The translations under genes were made by a program, and so were the position numbers. A DNA stretch of 48,446 bases from Branchiostoma floridae (Eukaryota > Chordata > Leptocardii > Amphioxiformes > Branchiostomatidae), in NCBI RefSeq assembly GCF_000003815.2, contig NC_049981.1:15730132-15778577 (forward strand), read 5' to 3'. Shown one piece after another: positions 37,571-48,446 of the stretch. The notes below the pieces were generated by a model. The model had not been told where the DNA came from. It did not search any database and was given only the letters and a program-made list of their open reading frames with translations. How positions within the stretch are numbered: position 1 is the stretch's first letter; each line of letters starts with the position of its first letter.

Positions 37571-37919
37571 ACGTGACACGAAAACTCAAACATCTCTCCT
37601 ACATCACTTCCTATTTCATGTGTTCATCAATAAATCTATAGCATTTATGTTGTCTATATTTGCTAAGGAATCAATGAACATGTTTTCAGACACAATTTTC
37701 GATTGGTCGCCTCTGACAGTAACAAATGGCAGGATGGTAGTTTTTCCCACGCCGTATACTGGTCTTAACTATCTGTTTGCTTTAGTTTGCAAATATTATC
37801 TTACTGATAAAGCTCCGCCAAAACAATCAAGTGCCAGGTACAGATCAGTTTGATGCCTAGCAGTAGCGTTATCATTCCTAGTCCTTACGTATACAACTAC
37901 ATATATAACGTTAACGCTA

Positions 37920-38086
37920 CAGTCAAACCAAGGCGGTCTAAGGGCCTTTGTCTAAGGGCCACTTGACTACTGTGTAGGTCCGATGGTCCCAATACAATCC
38001 CTGGCACCTACGAATCATGTCCATAGTGACTACTGTAACCATTTTCTTCAAGTAGTTTAAGTGGTCACCATAGACAAGTTTGACTG
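37920..38086. mobile_element. Mariner-type MITE with TA target-site duplication
   Basis: cagtcaaac (37920-37928) and its inverse gtttgactg (38078-38086) are the ends of a 167-bp element flanked on both sides by TA (37918-37919 and 38087-38088). Subterminal similarity continues inward (ccacttgacta against the inverse of tagtttaagtgg). The CAGT start and TA duplication are typical of Tc1/mariner ends. It has no transposase frame and includes an internal 14-bp direct repeat (tctaagggcc at 37937 and 37951). Confidence 0.75.
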
Positions 38087-38088
38087 TA

Positions 38089-39937
38089 GTTCCAAGATAG
38101 GGTTCAAGTGAGATACATGCTTTTTTTCCTATACAATGTATTGTGTGTGAAGGAAGGTTTGTGCATGTCAATGCATATTAGCAACACCATTTTTGATCTG
38201 ACATCCGGCGTGTCACCGGGCGCCATTTTTTCAAGATGGTGGCAACCCAGGTGAGGACAGGACTGGGTATTTGTTTGTTTACGGCGACCATTTTGAAAGA
38301 TTAGGGCTCTATTAAGAGCCAATTTGTTAGTGATTTGGCTGCCGCCGACCCACGATCGATCGCTGTGATAGTCTCTCGCGATAAACGGAGCAGGGGAGGT
38401 CTATAAAGGTGCAAGCGTGAGGTTTTACACACTTTTCCGATCACTGTGCGTCAATGGTTTGTTTTACAACTGCTGCGTACTACAATTCCTCTCCCAGAAG
38501 CTACTGAACCCTACGATAAGACAAGGCCAACTAGGACAATGCTTTTTTTCTAATATGTGAACTATCAAGAACTATCAATGGTTATCACGTTAGGAGTGGC
38601 AAGAGTCCGCGATTCGGTGTTTACATTACGAGGTCAAACTTACGGATCATTGGCAGATTATTCGCACCTGCAAATACGGCGACAATTTTTACGACAATTG
38701 AAGTACAAAGTACACAATGGTATGATAACGGGAGCTAAGTGTTAGACTCTGACGTTACCTGAACAATGCTGTACATAGCACCTTCGTTTGGAATACAGAC
38801 ACAACTCTGTTTTGACAAAATCTTCGAATGTACTTTGATTAAGAAATATACCTTTTTTTTAGCTAGTATACATTCATGATAACTATGTACATGTGCATGT
38901 TACTTATGCATCTATGTATGCCTTCTGTAATCAGTACAAAAACACAAAACAAACTCAGATTGAGAAAAATTGTTTTCTAGCACAATACGGACATCCTTGT
39001 CAAGAGATATGTCATGTAAACATATAACCAAAACGATGTTCCTGGTGCAGATATGGTACCAAAACAATACCATCTTTTCAAAGACACAATGTATGTAAAC
39101 AAGTATCAAGTTTACTCATATCCATCTAAAATGTATAAAATCTCTTAAAAATCGGCTTAACGTTGTTCTCTGTGTTGTGTGTTTACAGCCCAAAACATTT
39201 CTCACATAAATCCCCCCAGGATTGTCTTTTTTATATATCCTGCAATAAGGAAATAACACTTGAGACGCAGGGGAAAGAGTTGGCCTTAAAGGATTGTAAA
39301 TGTTGACATAGTAAGAAATGGAAGTTGAATCACTTGACTGTCCATGAAACACGTAAAGCCGTGAAATGATATAAGATAAGAGGACTACAAACATTTAAGA
39401 AACACTGATTCTCTTTAAATATAATTTTTTTCTGTTTCTAGAATATGTTGAAAGGACAGAACATGGTGGCCGGACCTATACTGCTGTGTAACACACAAAC
39501 TAATGCATTTCGTCCGTGTTCAATCGAAAGCAAAAGTGAATCGGACATGTAGGAAAGTAGTTAAAGATTTTCCCTGATTTCGATCGTGATCGGTTGGCGG
39601 GATAAGCACCAAATCCTAACGGGCCACGAAATTAACTAAGCGCGATCCAACGGCTTGACCCGCGCGACCTTGTAATTCCGAGCAAGGAGCCGCAAATTTA
39701 AACTTCTCCTTCCGTACCCTCCTCACGTGGGCGCAGAACCCTTCTCTCGTAATTAATTCTCCATTAACGATCGAAGATGTTTCCTTCGTCGATATCTCAA
39801 ACCCCTCTTTGATACGCCAACTTTCAACTCAACAAATTGGATTCCAGTTTTCCTCTTATACAACCATGTGATACGTATAGTAGATCGGTAACAGCTTTTG
39901 GTATAATTTCGGGTATAACTCGTGTTGAAATTTACCC
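38089..39937. other. Intron segment without recognised genes
   Basis: A small hairpin-like stretch with a YY1-type core (ccattttttcaagatggtgg) lies near 38223-38242. The rest is AT-rich with no support for exons. Confidence 0.45.
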
Positions 39938-39954
39938 CCATTGATGATCAATGG
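39938..39954. promoter_or_regulatory. Inverted ATTGAT pair (CCATTGAT g ATCAATGG)
   Basis: Perfect 8-bp arms are separated by one base. Each arm holds ATTGAT, the ONECUT core and also a PBX-type half site. It is a candidate dimeric or autoregulatory site; function is inferred. Confidence 0.35.
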
Positions 39955-40690
39955 TATTCGACGAGTAAATGATTACTTAAAACCGCGACAAAGCCTGTGA
40001 GCCTGCTGACAAATCGGGGGGTGTTTCCAAATGGAAATAAAGTCGCCATCTCTGGGAATCAATAGAGAAAATTAAACTTTCGCTTCTTCACCCTAATCAT
40101 GGCACGGGTCCTGGCCAATGTAGTTTGGCAATTAATTTAGCGGCAGGAAAAAGATGGCGGAACAAGTTCAATTCTACCGACATTACACGGCGGCCGGAAA
40201 ACACCTTCTTCGTGTTCTTTAAGTCGTTGAACTAAGTCATAATGTTCCGTTTAAATCACCTATGGTTTGAGAAGTATCAAATAATAATAATACATCCTGT
40301 GAACAAATGATAAGAGAATTTATATCAGGTTTTCATTGTATCTAATGATATGCATTATGAAAGCGTTTTAAAACGATACACTACTACACAGCTAAGACAT
40401 TAATTTTTGTCAAAAGAAAGTCTTCGTCGATTTATGTTTGCATAAAAGAGAAAAGCTTAAAAACGTTTTTTAAGATGTAGTTGTATAGTTTTTTCCCCTT
40501 TCTCTCCTGGAATTCTGAATTTATTATACAAAATAGTAGATATTGAAAAGCTCTCCTCACCAATGTCTATTGTTCTAAAACATGTCTGGCCCATGCTAGA
40601 CAAGTATATCACCCCGCATTAGTACCTAAGACCGGACCGACCGCAGAAATGTAACCAAATCTACCGTCGGCTTTTTCCAATTTGAGAAAA

Positions 40691-40963
40691 TCATTTTATA
40701 ACATATTCATCAAACGAGTGCCTAACTGTTTTCAAGGTTGGTGGTGGATATTTAGATTCTGGCGGTGCAAGGCAAGCTTCGTCATTGTAAGCCTCGCGCC
40801 ATGTGGAATCGTACAAAAGGCGCAGCACGCTGAAGGGAATGTCTGACACATACTCTACGGAGTACACTTGGTTAGACCAAAGATCTGCGGAGTTCCAAAG
40901 AGGGTTAGAACGGACATGGGCGCCATTAGCAATCCTGGGTGATTTATTCCAACATCCAGCCAC
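40691..40963 (-). CDS. Coding-like open frame of unknown function (possible exon or relic)
   Basis: 90 codons end in TGA. The composition is more protein-like than other frames here: varied residues, several Trp and Tyr, and words such as WNSADLWSNQVYSVEYVSD and PFSVLRLLYDSTWREAYND. I do not recognise the family. Upstream, an overlapping frame is open (AAAITLLTTSRTTLRWYEWL), so a frameshifted relic is possible. The frame is on the same strand as ONECUT, inside the presumed intron. No clear promoter or splice pair was defined. It may be chance. Confidence 0.2.
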   Translation of the reverse strand: MAGCWNKSPRIANGAHVRSNPLWNSADLWSNQVYSVEYVSDIPFSVLRLLYDSTWREAYNDEACLAPPESKYPPPTLKTVRHSFDEYVIK

Positions 40964-42772
40964 TCATACCACCGAAGGGTAGTTCTGGACGTCGTTAACA
41001 GGGTTATAGCAGCTGCTTTAAACCACTCTCTCTCCCCTTGTTCCTACCTTAACCATGACAAAAGCACAACTATGTCTTCTTGACATGTTAAAAACAACAA
41101 AGACACCATACGTGTGATCGTACGTTCAAGAGACGACACAGTAGACTACAAATTGGAATTCCTTTCACATCGAACGCATTTGACGAATTTGTTGACGCAG
41201 TTTTGCTCTATAATACCAAGCCATTTAATACTTCCATCTTAAACAGCTGTCGTTCTTGTCTTTAAAAGTATATTAGCAAATTTGTATTTTAGTCTAAAAA
41301 CAATCAACTTTCTCTTCACGATGTAAGAAGAAAACCCAGCTTAACGGATAAAACTTTTCCACAATCTCCAAGCCTCTCCACCGCTACACCAGTGACAGGC
41401 CTTAAGATAAACGACTAGCCGTACCGTCCTCACACAGAATACTAACGCCTCCTCTCTTCACATTCGGACAATCGCCAACCCTCAGACGATCTGACAAGCG
41501 CGCTGACCACTCTAGCGCTTCTTCCCGCGTACCAGAAAAAAAACTGGGAGGCGTCAGCGGTTTTCTTCCGCTCGCCTCATCCATATTCCGCGACTCGAGG
41601 CAACGCTTGGCTTGGTGATTTATGTTCCTCTCCCTGTAACAAGCAACCTTCCACTTTGGTCGGATTTGGGGCCTTTATTGAAAGCTCTGCCGCATAATAT
41701 AACGAGCACTTGGGCTCTCTTACTCTTCTATTACCCGCCGAGCTATCTTATTTAGAGCGCCGGGCAAACTTTTGACACTCGCGGGGCCCTTCCCGTTTGA
41801 TTGAAGCGGCCGGAGTGGAAATGGAATAAGTTGTATGCACACAAGTACAGGAGTTTCCTTAATTGCGAAGGAATAGCGGCTAGACAAGAGTTAAGTCGAC
41901 GCTTAAAGGCACCTTTTTTATTACATCTCCGAGCGCCGCTTTTTAATCCCGTTTCAGAACGAAGCATTGCCTCCGTACTAGGACTTGATTCTCTAAGGAG
42001 AGAATGTTTTACAACGTAACGGAGACGTACAGTAAATAAGAGTCTGTTTATTGCGTTTTATTAGTTGTTATTTGACGTTGAACTTTAAAAAATACGCCAA
42101 CGCTAAAGTCGCGGTCTTTCATTCCTCTCGGAAGAGTGCGCCATAAAACCAATAGATCTCGAGCCTAAGCCGTTTCAGTGCTTAAAACTGATTCTGGGAC
42201 AAAGTGTTTACTACGTCATGAATTTTGTGAGCTGTCGTTGAATTTAGCTTGTCTAGAAGATTAAGGTCTTTAGTTCGTTAGTCTTTGTTTAAGGGCCCTC
42301 TAGTGTCACAGTTCTACACTGTTGGTATGCATAGTGTATCAAGTCTCCAACACTAGACCTTGGCCGTCAAAACTTGAGTACCATATCTATGTGAAGCCTG
42401 GTCTATACTTAAGTCCTCATTAGAAGACCAAAGACCATACCCTACTACATTTGTGCAACATTTGTCCTGAGCGTTGATTCGTCATTGAAGTGATATAAGG
42501 TCACACGTAGCAGATTCTAGCAAACCTTCCTCCATAACTTCTCATATACTATACTGGACATATTTTCAAAGGTCTATCTTCGTGACTCATGTCTATAGAC
42601 TATGCAAGCGTCGCTGCTGCCATGACTGCTCTCCATACGACATACATGTACCCCCTGCCTTAATTCCCCTTAGCTATACAGCCCTCCCCCGCTCTTGATC
42701 TTTGTTTGGTGCTTCCAGGCCCTCCCCTCTCGGGCCATGCTGCCAGGCACCCACCCGGTTCTTAACCCACGT
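40964..42772. other. Intron segment with small hairpins
   Basis: attctct/agagaat forms a perfect 7-bp stem with a 4-nt loop at 41988-42005. tctagtgt (42299-42306) and acactaga (42350-42357) form a spaced inverted pair. A 60-codon minus-strand frame at 41584-41402 has a varied composition but no recognised domain. Confidence 0.4.
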
Positions 42773-43040
42773 CCTCCCGTCCAACCCTCGGCCCTCCCCG
42801 GCCCCAGGGCACAGGACTCGGTATTGTATCTCTGTTGTCAATCAGAGAACTTCGGACCGCCCTCTAGTTCCTCCCGTCGAACCCTCGGCCTTCCCAGACC
42901 GTGGTTTTGTATCCCCGGGACTTTGGGTCGTCCTTAAGCTCCTCTCCGCGCACCCTCGGCCCTCCCGGCCCCAGGCCCCGGTATCGTATCCTTGTTGTCA
43001 ACCGCAGGTCTTCGGGCCGCCCTCTCAGACTTCCCGGGCT
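42773..43040. repeat. GC-rich minisatellite, about three units of up to 97 bp
   Basis: Units begin at 42773 (cctcccgtccaaccctcgg), 42870 (cctcccgtcgaaccctcgg) and 42941 (cctctccgcgcaccctcgg). Units 1 and 3 share gg-at-gtatc-ttgttgtcaa and cttcgg-ccgccctct; unit 2 is about 26 bp shorter through an internal deletion. The related 117-codon plus-strand frame is proline-rich because of the repeat and is not a supported gene. Confidence 0.85.
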
Positions 43041-46000
43041 CCAAGTCATGATTGATGACCTGAGTTGCGCCACTAACAAGGGATATGGCGGTAGCAGCTT
43101 TAAGCTAGATATATTACCCCGGAATATTAGGACCCAGATGACGACTTAGGGGTACTAATCTTGCCGCGCTTTCAGGCCCTCTCTCTCCAAGCGAACCACC
43201 CGCCCTCCTACCCATCAATTTTCCTCCCTTTTTTGAAGTTCCGCATTGAACTTCTCCGGGCAAATTTGAAGCTGAGCGGTCTGAGAGCGGGCTCGGATTA
43301 CCGCCTTACCCGGCAGCGGTTACCGGCTAGTCTAAGCCTGTTACGCGCCGGGCTCCCGCAATCCGCCGCGCCATCAAAAACACGTAAAATTCTATCAATC
43401 CACCATAAAGGTAATGAACGTGGCAAGGAGCAGCGCACGGTCTTACGTTAGAGGGGCGGTCGGTAAGAGACCCAGTGCCCATTACCTGCAAGTAACACGC
43501 CGATACAAGCAACGAGAAAAGCCCTCTATTTGTGTGTCCAAGTTCTAGAGGGCTTAGGCCCAAATCTTAGACCATATCTACAAAACCTTATCTTTTAAAG
43601 ATGAGCTTTATCACAACCAAGGTAAACACTACACTCAAAAACTCAAACTCAATTGTCTAAAGTTTAAAAGTTTTGTGAAACAAGACTTTTGAGGAATGAC
43701 AATTCTAACTAAAGAACAATATTCCCCACTTTGGCGTGACAAAAGGTTCAGACCGGATACGTTAGGTTGAGCTGTAGCACAAACAACGAAACCGCTTAGA
43801 GCGATAGTTTTTCAAAGGGCTTTTGGTTTGTAAAGCTTTTTAAACACAACGACGGCTGGAAGGTAAGGATACTCCAGATCTAGCTACGCCACGATGCAAC
43901 AGGATATACTGTGGAGTGATATTTACGTAGGGATAGTTTTCCGGAAACAAACTACAACCGTCATGAAAGAAACACATTTTTAATGCGTCAGATTAAAAAT
44001 ACGTCATTGACTGTAAAGGGACTCATTCAATGCCAAGTAATCTGTCAGTGTCTTGGTACATCGCCCCCCGCTCTCTCTCCCTCCATCTCTCTCTCCTTCC
44101 ATTTCTCTCTTTTTCTCTCTGTTTCCCACTTCGATATTTGACTTTTGTAGCTGGGTAAGTACTTCTTAGTTTTGGTTTATAACTTCAAGTAGCGTATCTT
44201 GTTCCTTTGTATCTTTTTCACTATGCGTTGAAACAATTGGTTCGGTAATACCCCATTTTGGATGTTTGAAAAAGACCTCGTGATGCAATGTTAGGCCATG
44301 GAATGTGGTGAGAACAGTGAGCTTTATTTCCGTGTTCTACGTGAGCACAAGTGATCAGCAGTGCAAGACGCCTGAATAAAAGATTGACCCCATTACTTGC
44401 CGAGCGGTCCGGGATGCGTTTTTCTCTGAGAAATTGCTCCTCTCGGCGCGCGCCGTACGAACATTTGCCTCGGTAGCGCGCCGTTAACAGGTGGTCCTGG
44501 GATTGCGCCGGAGAAAGGGCTGACAGAAAAACGCACGTTCCTAACCCCTTTAGACCTCCTTCGGACGACCAGGGGGCCGGGAGCTCTACCCCATGAATCC
44601 GAGATGAATGTAATCAAACCGCCGAAACCTGTTGCGTGGCAACCTATGTCCAACCTGGCGAATTTTCATCGCTCGCATGGTGCGAGGCTCCGCCATCATG
44701 ACAGCGGGCCCCGCGACCATGCCCCTGCCAAGGATGATTTATGAAGGGTCGCCACTCCATTGGAAACATCCTCACAACGTGGCCCAAATATCCAATACAA
44801 TGACACGGCAATGGAAGTAATCATACAGCGGGCCTGGGCAGAGCAAATTATCGACAAGAGCTGGGAAGAAAGGTTAGAAAGCGTCACCTCCGGCCCCGTG
44901 TACGGCGGGAAGATAGATCTAGTGGCTACAGAGCCGTGGTCCCAGCTGCTGGTTAAGTAAACACGGCTGCTGACACCTCGTCTCGAGAGAGAGTAGGGAG
45001 GGAGGGAGGAGATCTAACGTGGTTCAAATGGAGGGAAAACACGGGGAATAAACCAGGTACAGCCGCAAGTATCACAGGGAGAGCGCCCGGAGTTCGTTAG
45101 GGTCTCAGGTTCGACGGGTACAGCTGTCAAAGAACAGCGCACCATCCAAAATCTTCATACGGAACTTACTGATTCCTTTCTTTATGCCTTCAGATAAGAA
45201 TAATTTTTTCCTTATTTGAACCACTTTGATGTAATTTAAAACGTGTGGGGCTTGTTGTGAAGACGTTTCTAAAGATTCAGAGTCGGAAGATAATGTTGCA
45301 CGGTTTCGGTGTTTTTGATGCCAACGTATGCCGACGTGCAGAAAAGTGTTTTCGCAATGGAGGATTTTCGTCATTTTTGAGGTTCTTTTTATTTTTCACG
45401 TCGTCGTCCGAAGATACACGGGTAATAGATATAGCTATAGTGCTGTTAAGAAGTCTTCACAACTAGTAGACTGGCTGACGAATTTACCTCTAACAATATT
45501 TTTAAAGTTGTAAAGCAACCGAGACCAAGCCAAGATAATCGTATCGCTTAAAGAAAAAGAAGCCAAACCCAACTCGTTCAGATATAACCAACATTGAATT
45601 TTTTTTTTTGATTTTGTTACGGTATTTTCAATCGACTGTCCATTAAGGCATGTATGTCTCCTATGTTTTTACCTTGTACTTGCAAGTAGCCTTTGGGTAC
45701 GGACTTGCAAATAAACTTTCCTTAATATCGTTAACAAGAGAACATGGTGTAATCTACACAACGTTTGCAACATTCTTTGCAAGTCAATTGTACATGGGGA
45801 AGACACCTGTACTCTCCTATAACACATTCAGGACCTGCCCACGACTTTGTGCTCCGCACTCCCTAACCCTGGTTGGCGCTAGGTTGGGAGTAGCCTGGAA
45901 TCCATCCCATTTTAACTCCAGTTTATATGAAGTTCAGGGAATATGAATTCTTAGGTTTAATTTGTCAACATTCATAGTCGGCAGGTGCAGACGTCTAGTT

Positions 46001-46918
46001 GGCAACCTCAACAACCAACTCCCAATCACAGAGAACTCCCCACCATGGTCTGGAGAAGGTCGGGAGGCGGTGGTCGGCTTTTGGGTAGTCGCTCAACTCC
46101 AATACAGAACTACAACTGTTGTCCTCTCATGCAGAAATACTATCCTAATCTGTAACTCCGCGCTACAATAACCCAATACATCACACTGTGCTATCGCCAA
46201 CTTTTTCTCCGATATAATCAGGAATTTGCGCGCCTTCTTTACGCGGCGTCAAGGTCATCTAAATTGGCAGCTATTTAAGTTTAATCCTCCGCCGTATCTC
46301 CCTTTGTAACGTGTGTTCTCGCTCCAGATCTACAATGGAAGCTGTCAGGGATCGGGCCTGATGAAAAGCGACCGTCCCAATGATTTACATCTCCGTACAC
46401 GCCAACGGTTCGCTTGTAGTACGACACGAATGTGGTCAACATCGCGTGCAACACAAAACTGCAAACATATGTAAAACGTAATGACGAGTCCTACGGCGTG
46501 TAGTGAAATACGCTTAGTCAACACAACTTGCGATCTGAGCGACAATTTACGAGTTGGCAGCTTGCATACTACGTCGTTTTTTTTTTCGTGTGGTAGATTT
46601 AACGTGGAGATATTTTTGGTAGAGAGATTATGTGACTTGTCTCTGCGTTTCTGTTTGTGTATGACGACGGCGTTTTCAAAGAAGCCGTGAGACCATTAAT
46701 CAATTTGGTGGCCTATATTTAGGACCACTCTTGTGACATCTTTTGACACCATATTTGTCTGAAATGATGCAGTATTTGTATCAATTTTTTTTTTCAATCT
46801 TGTTCACAATGCTGTCATCATAGTGTACCATTTGTATATAAGCTCAAAAGCTCAAAATATTGCTTTAATGCTTTATTTATTTCAAGCAAATGTGACATTA
46901 AGAATGATTAAGAATGCT
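43041..46918. other. Intron segment, low-complexity tracts only
   Basis: It holds a CT-rich tract at about 44065-44128 and a GA-rich tract at about 44988-45012 (gagagagagtagggagggaggg). A CpG-rich patch lies at about 44400-44720. Frames of up to 98 codons show no domain. Confidence 0.45.
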
Positions 46919-46930
46919 GATTAGCTAATC
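46919..46930. promoter_or_regulatory. Palindrome GATTAGCTAATC
   Basis: A perfect 12-bp palindrome of opposed homeodomain cores. The same 12-mer is the centre of the 16-bp palindrome at 47871-47886. Confidence 0.4.
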
Positions 46931-47839
46931 ATGAATGTGGTGTATTTTTTACGTACATTCAATAACGTTTGTTATAGTTTATGGCGAGTTTTCCGTTTTA
47001 TGTTAAATCATATGTTAATACTTGTTTCCTGCAACTCCCGTGTTTGGAACGGTGGTACCGAATTGGGTTTGAATAGTCCCGCATTCTGCGGTCGCCGGTT
47101 CCGTCCATTCTGCGCGCGGGCTGCCACTCAAACACGCCTCTCCTTTCAAGCGGAGCTAGAACTGTTGCACGCACATGTTCCCCCAACCTGTATGGTCGCC
47201 CCTCTTCCAACACAGGTGTTACACCCTTAGACAAAAGCTTGCGAGCACACCGCACAAGCAAGCTGGCGCAGGAGCCTTTACTTCAAGCAGAATGCCCTGA
47301 AGCAAAGACCCTATAACATCCCTATCAAGTAGATATGTATCACCACTATATCTTTCCCAACAGTTGTGAAAGCCGTACGCTACCAAGATACGGGATTGAC
47401 TCGCCACTTGCGCGCAAGACCCGAGCGATATTTCTTTCCATTGCCGAAGCACGGGTCGCGTCCCCATAATGCAGGATCATAAATCTTCTGCAATGGTTTA
47501 GTTCGTATGTGGTTCCCGGATCTTTTAATCTTCATGTGTCCCCGCCCCGGGATCACGTAGTGTCACTAGGCAGTCACCTCCTTGTTTTGTGTGGAGCGTT
47601 TTCAAGCGGACAGTCCTGCTGTATGGTCTCATTATTTCTCTGGAACAAAGCCTCCTCGGGTCAAGTAAAAATACATCGCATCGAATATACTTCAGTAACA
47701 TTTATCACCGAGGAATCAATAGAATATAGCTGGTTTACGTGTCGTATGCTGTAGTAGTTTTAGAAGTGTAAAGAATCTGATATCGTTCAGTGGCACACGA
47801 TGTCGGTGATATTAATGTTGACAAAGTCTTGAAAACCTG
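46931..47839. other. Intron segment between the two GATTAGCTAATC palindromes
   Basis: Mixed sequence. Frames of up to 99 codons have no recognised domain, and no repeats were seen. Confidence 0.45.
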
Positions 47840-47912
47840 TAATCCTTCTCTTCAATCCGTTTACATCCCGAGGATTAGCTAATCCTTCCTGACTTAATAT
47901 GAACCTTAATCC
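47840..47912. promoter_or_regulatory. Cluster of four TAATCC (K50 homeodomain) sites
   Basis: TAATCC occurs at 47840-47845, inverted at 47872-47877 (GGATTA), at 47880-47885 and at 47907-47912. The middle two form a perfect 16-bp palindrome (aggattagctaatcct, 47871-47886). TAATCC is the preferred site of K50 homeodomains (Otx, Pitx, Gsc, Crx). About 0.04 copies are expected in 73 bp on both strands at even composition. It is a candidate enhancer, possibly anterior neural or photoreceptor; this is inference. Confidence 0.45.
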
Positions 47913-48446
47913 CAAAATAGCAGTAGTACAGGGGATTGTACAGTGACAAAATTGCTATAATGACAAGTATGAGACATTGCTTAAACACCTTAATATGTAG
48001 TTTCTTAATGTGATTTGTCGACATGCAGAACATGCTGCTCGTTGGTGTATAAGAAACGGAATTGGCTAAAATAGTGCTCTATGATTCCTTACAACACAGG
48101 TATACAAACATATTGGGTCGTCTTTTCCTTTGCTTGAAAAACAAACAATGTTATAAGCTTGTTTGACTTGAGCTTTCATTCTTTGGGGCTGTAATATCGC
48201 CTGATGGACAGCACAACCGCCAGAATAATTGAAATTCGTCGTCAAAGGTCTGTTTCTTAGTTCTCAAAAATGCCTTCTTCCGATTCCTGAGATATGTGAT
48301 CCTCAGTAGAATGCTTAGGTGCCGCAAATCCTGTCATTTTTGGCGATTTATTTGCTTCAATTATCATAATGGCTCAGGTGCTTGATAATGAAACAATTAT
48401 GTAATGTTTTGCAACAGAAAGCCTTTTCGCTGGTGTCAGAAATACG
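47913..48446. other. Right edge of the window, no gene seen
   Basis: AT-rich sequence. No cut-domain exon or splice donor could be assigned here. Confidence 0.45.

Larger units (their letters stand above)
3828..48446 (-). other. Long last intron of the ONECUT gene (partial)
   Basis: From the splice acceptor to the right edge I find no exon encoding a cut domain. That exon is normally long, so it should have produced a conspicuous minus-strand frame. The simplest reading is a single phase-1 intron of more than 44.6 kb with the upstream exon(s) beyond 48446. Long introns here are usual in vertebrate ONECUT genes. Other genes could lie within the intron, but none was recognised. Base composition alternates between AT-rich stretches and CpG-rich patches. 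Confidence 0.6.

Noticed and set aside
41402-41584. 60-codon minus-strand frame starting MDEASGRKPL
   Set aside because: The composition is protein-like, but no family, splice sites or repeat support was seen, and the CpG-rich DNA favours open frames.
42702-43055. Proline-rich 117-codon frame
   Set aside because: It arises from the GC-rich minisatellite at 42773-43040 and has no domain.
45840-45905. Inverted words around ctccctaacc / ggttgggag
   Set aside because: The arms are short and imperfect with no target duplication, so a transposon call is not supported.
1-48446. CRISPR array, bacterial operon or viral genome
   Set aside because: There are no regularly spaced identical repeats, no long contiguous genes, and the only certain gene part is a spliced animal exon.

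Overview
The window is nuclear DNA of a bilaterian animal. Its one securely identified gene part is the terminal coding exon of a ONECUT (HNF6-class) transcription factor, on the minus strand at 3529-3827. The homeodomain is close to vertebrate ONECUT proteins but not identical. CpG is not strongly depleted, no vertebrate-type repeats are seen, and old local tandem duplications are common. An invertebrate deuterostome such as a lancelet fits best, but the sequence alone does not prove the species.

Layout, following the gene right to left. Positions 48446-3828 look like one long phase-1 intron: no exon encoding the cut domain is visible, so it should lie beyond the right edge. The intron ends in a good branch point, pyrimidine tract and AG next to the homeodomain exon. 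Positions 3528-1 are the presumed 3' untranslated region. There the transcribed strand carries three perfect 8-mer sites for miR-9, an 11-nt match to the let-7 5' end, and single or paired 8-mers for other conserved animal microRNAs. This clustering is the strongest signal outside the exon and suggests that the 3'UTR runs at least 2.2 kb, perhaps past the left edge.

The 44.6 kb of intron holds no convincing gene. It contains many diverged tandem duplications (4986-5317, 23138-23515, 24506-24730, 25106-25248, 28969-29094, 34180-34720, 42773-43040), two small inverted-repeat elements (32053-32238; 37920-38086, the latter flanked by TA like a mariner derivative), a foldback at 4620-4684, and a tRNA-like fragment at 25327-25460. 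Several short motif clusters look like candidate regulatory DNA: a K50-homeodomain (Otx/Pitx-type) TAATCC cluster at 47840-47912, inverted ATTGAT pairs matching the ONECUT core at 18891-18902 and 39938-39954, paired CACCTG boxes at 19863-19905, an E2F/YY1 cluster at 37301-37365, and a CRE/YY1/ATCAAT cluster at 8183-8287.

Read together, this is the regulatory landscape of one developmental transcription factor: DNA-binding exon, microRNA-rich tail, and a long intron with candidate enhancers and repeat debris. I see no bacterial-type operon, CRISPR array, viral genome or complete transposon. Motif-based calls were made by eye and need conservation or expression data.
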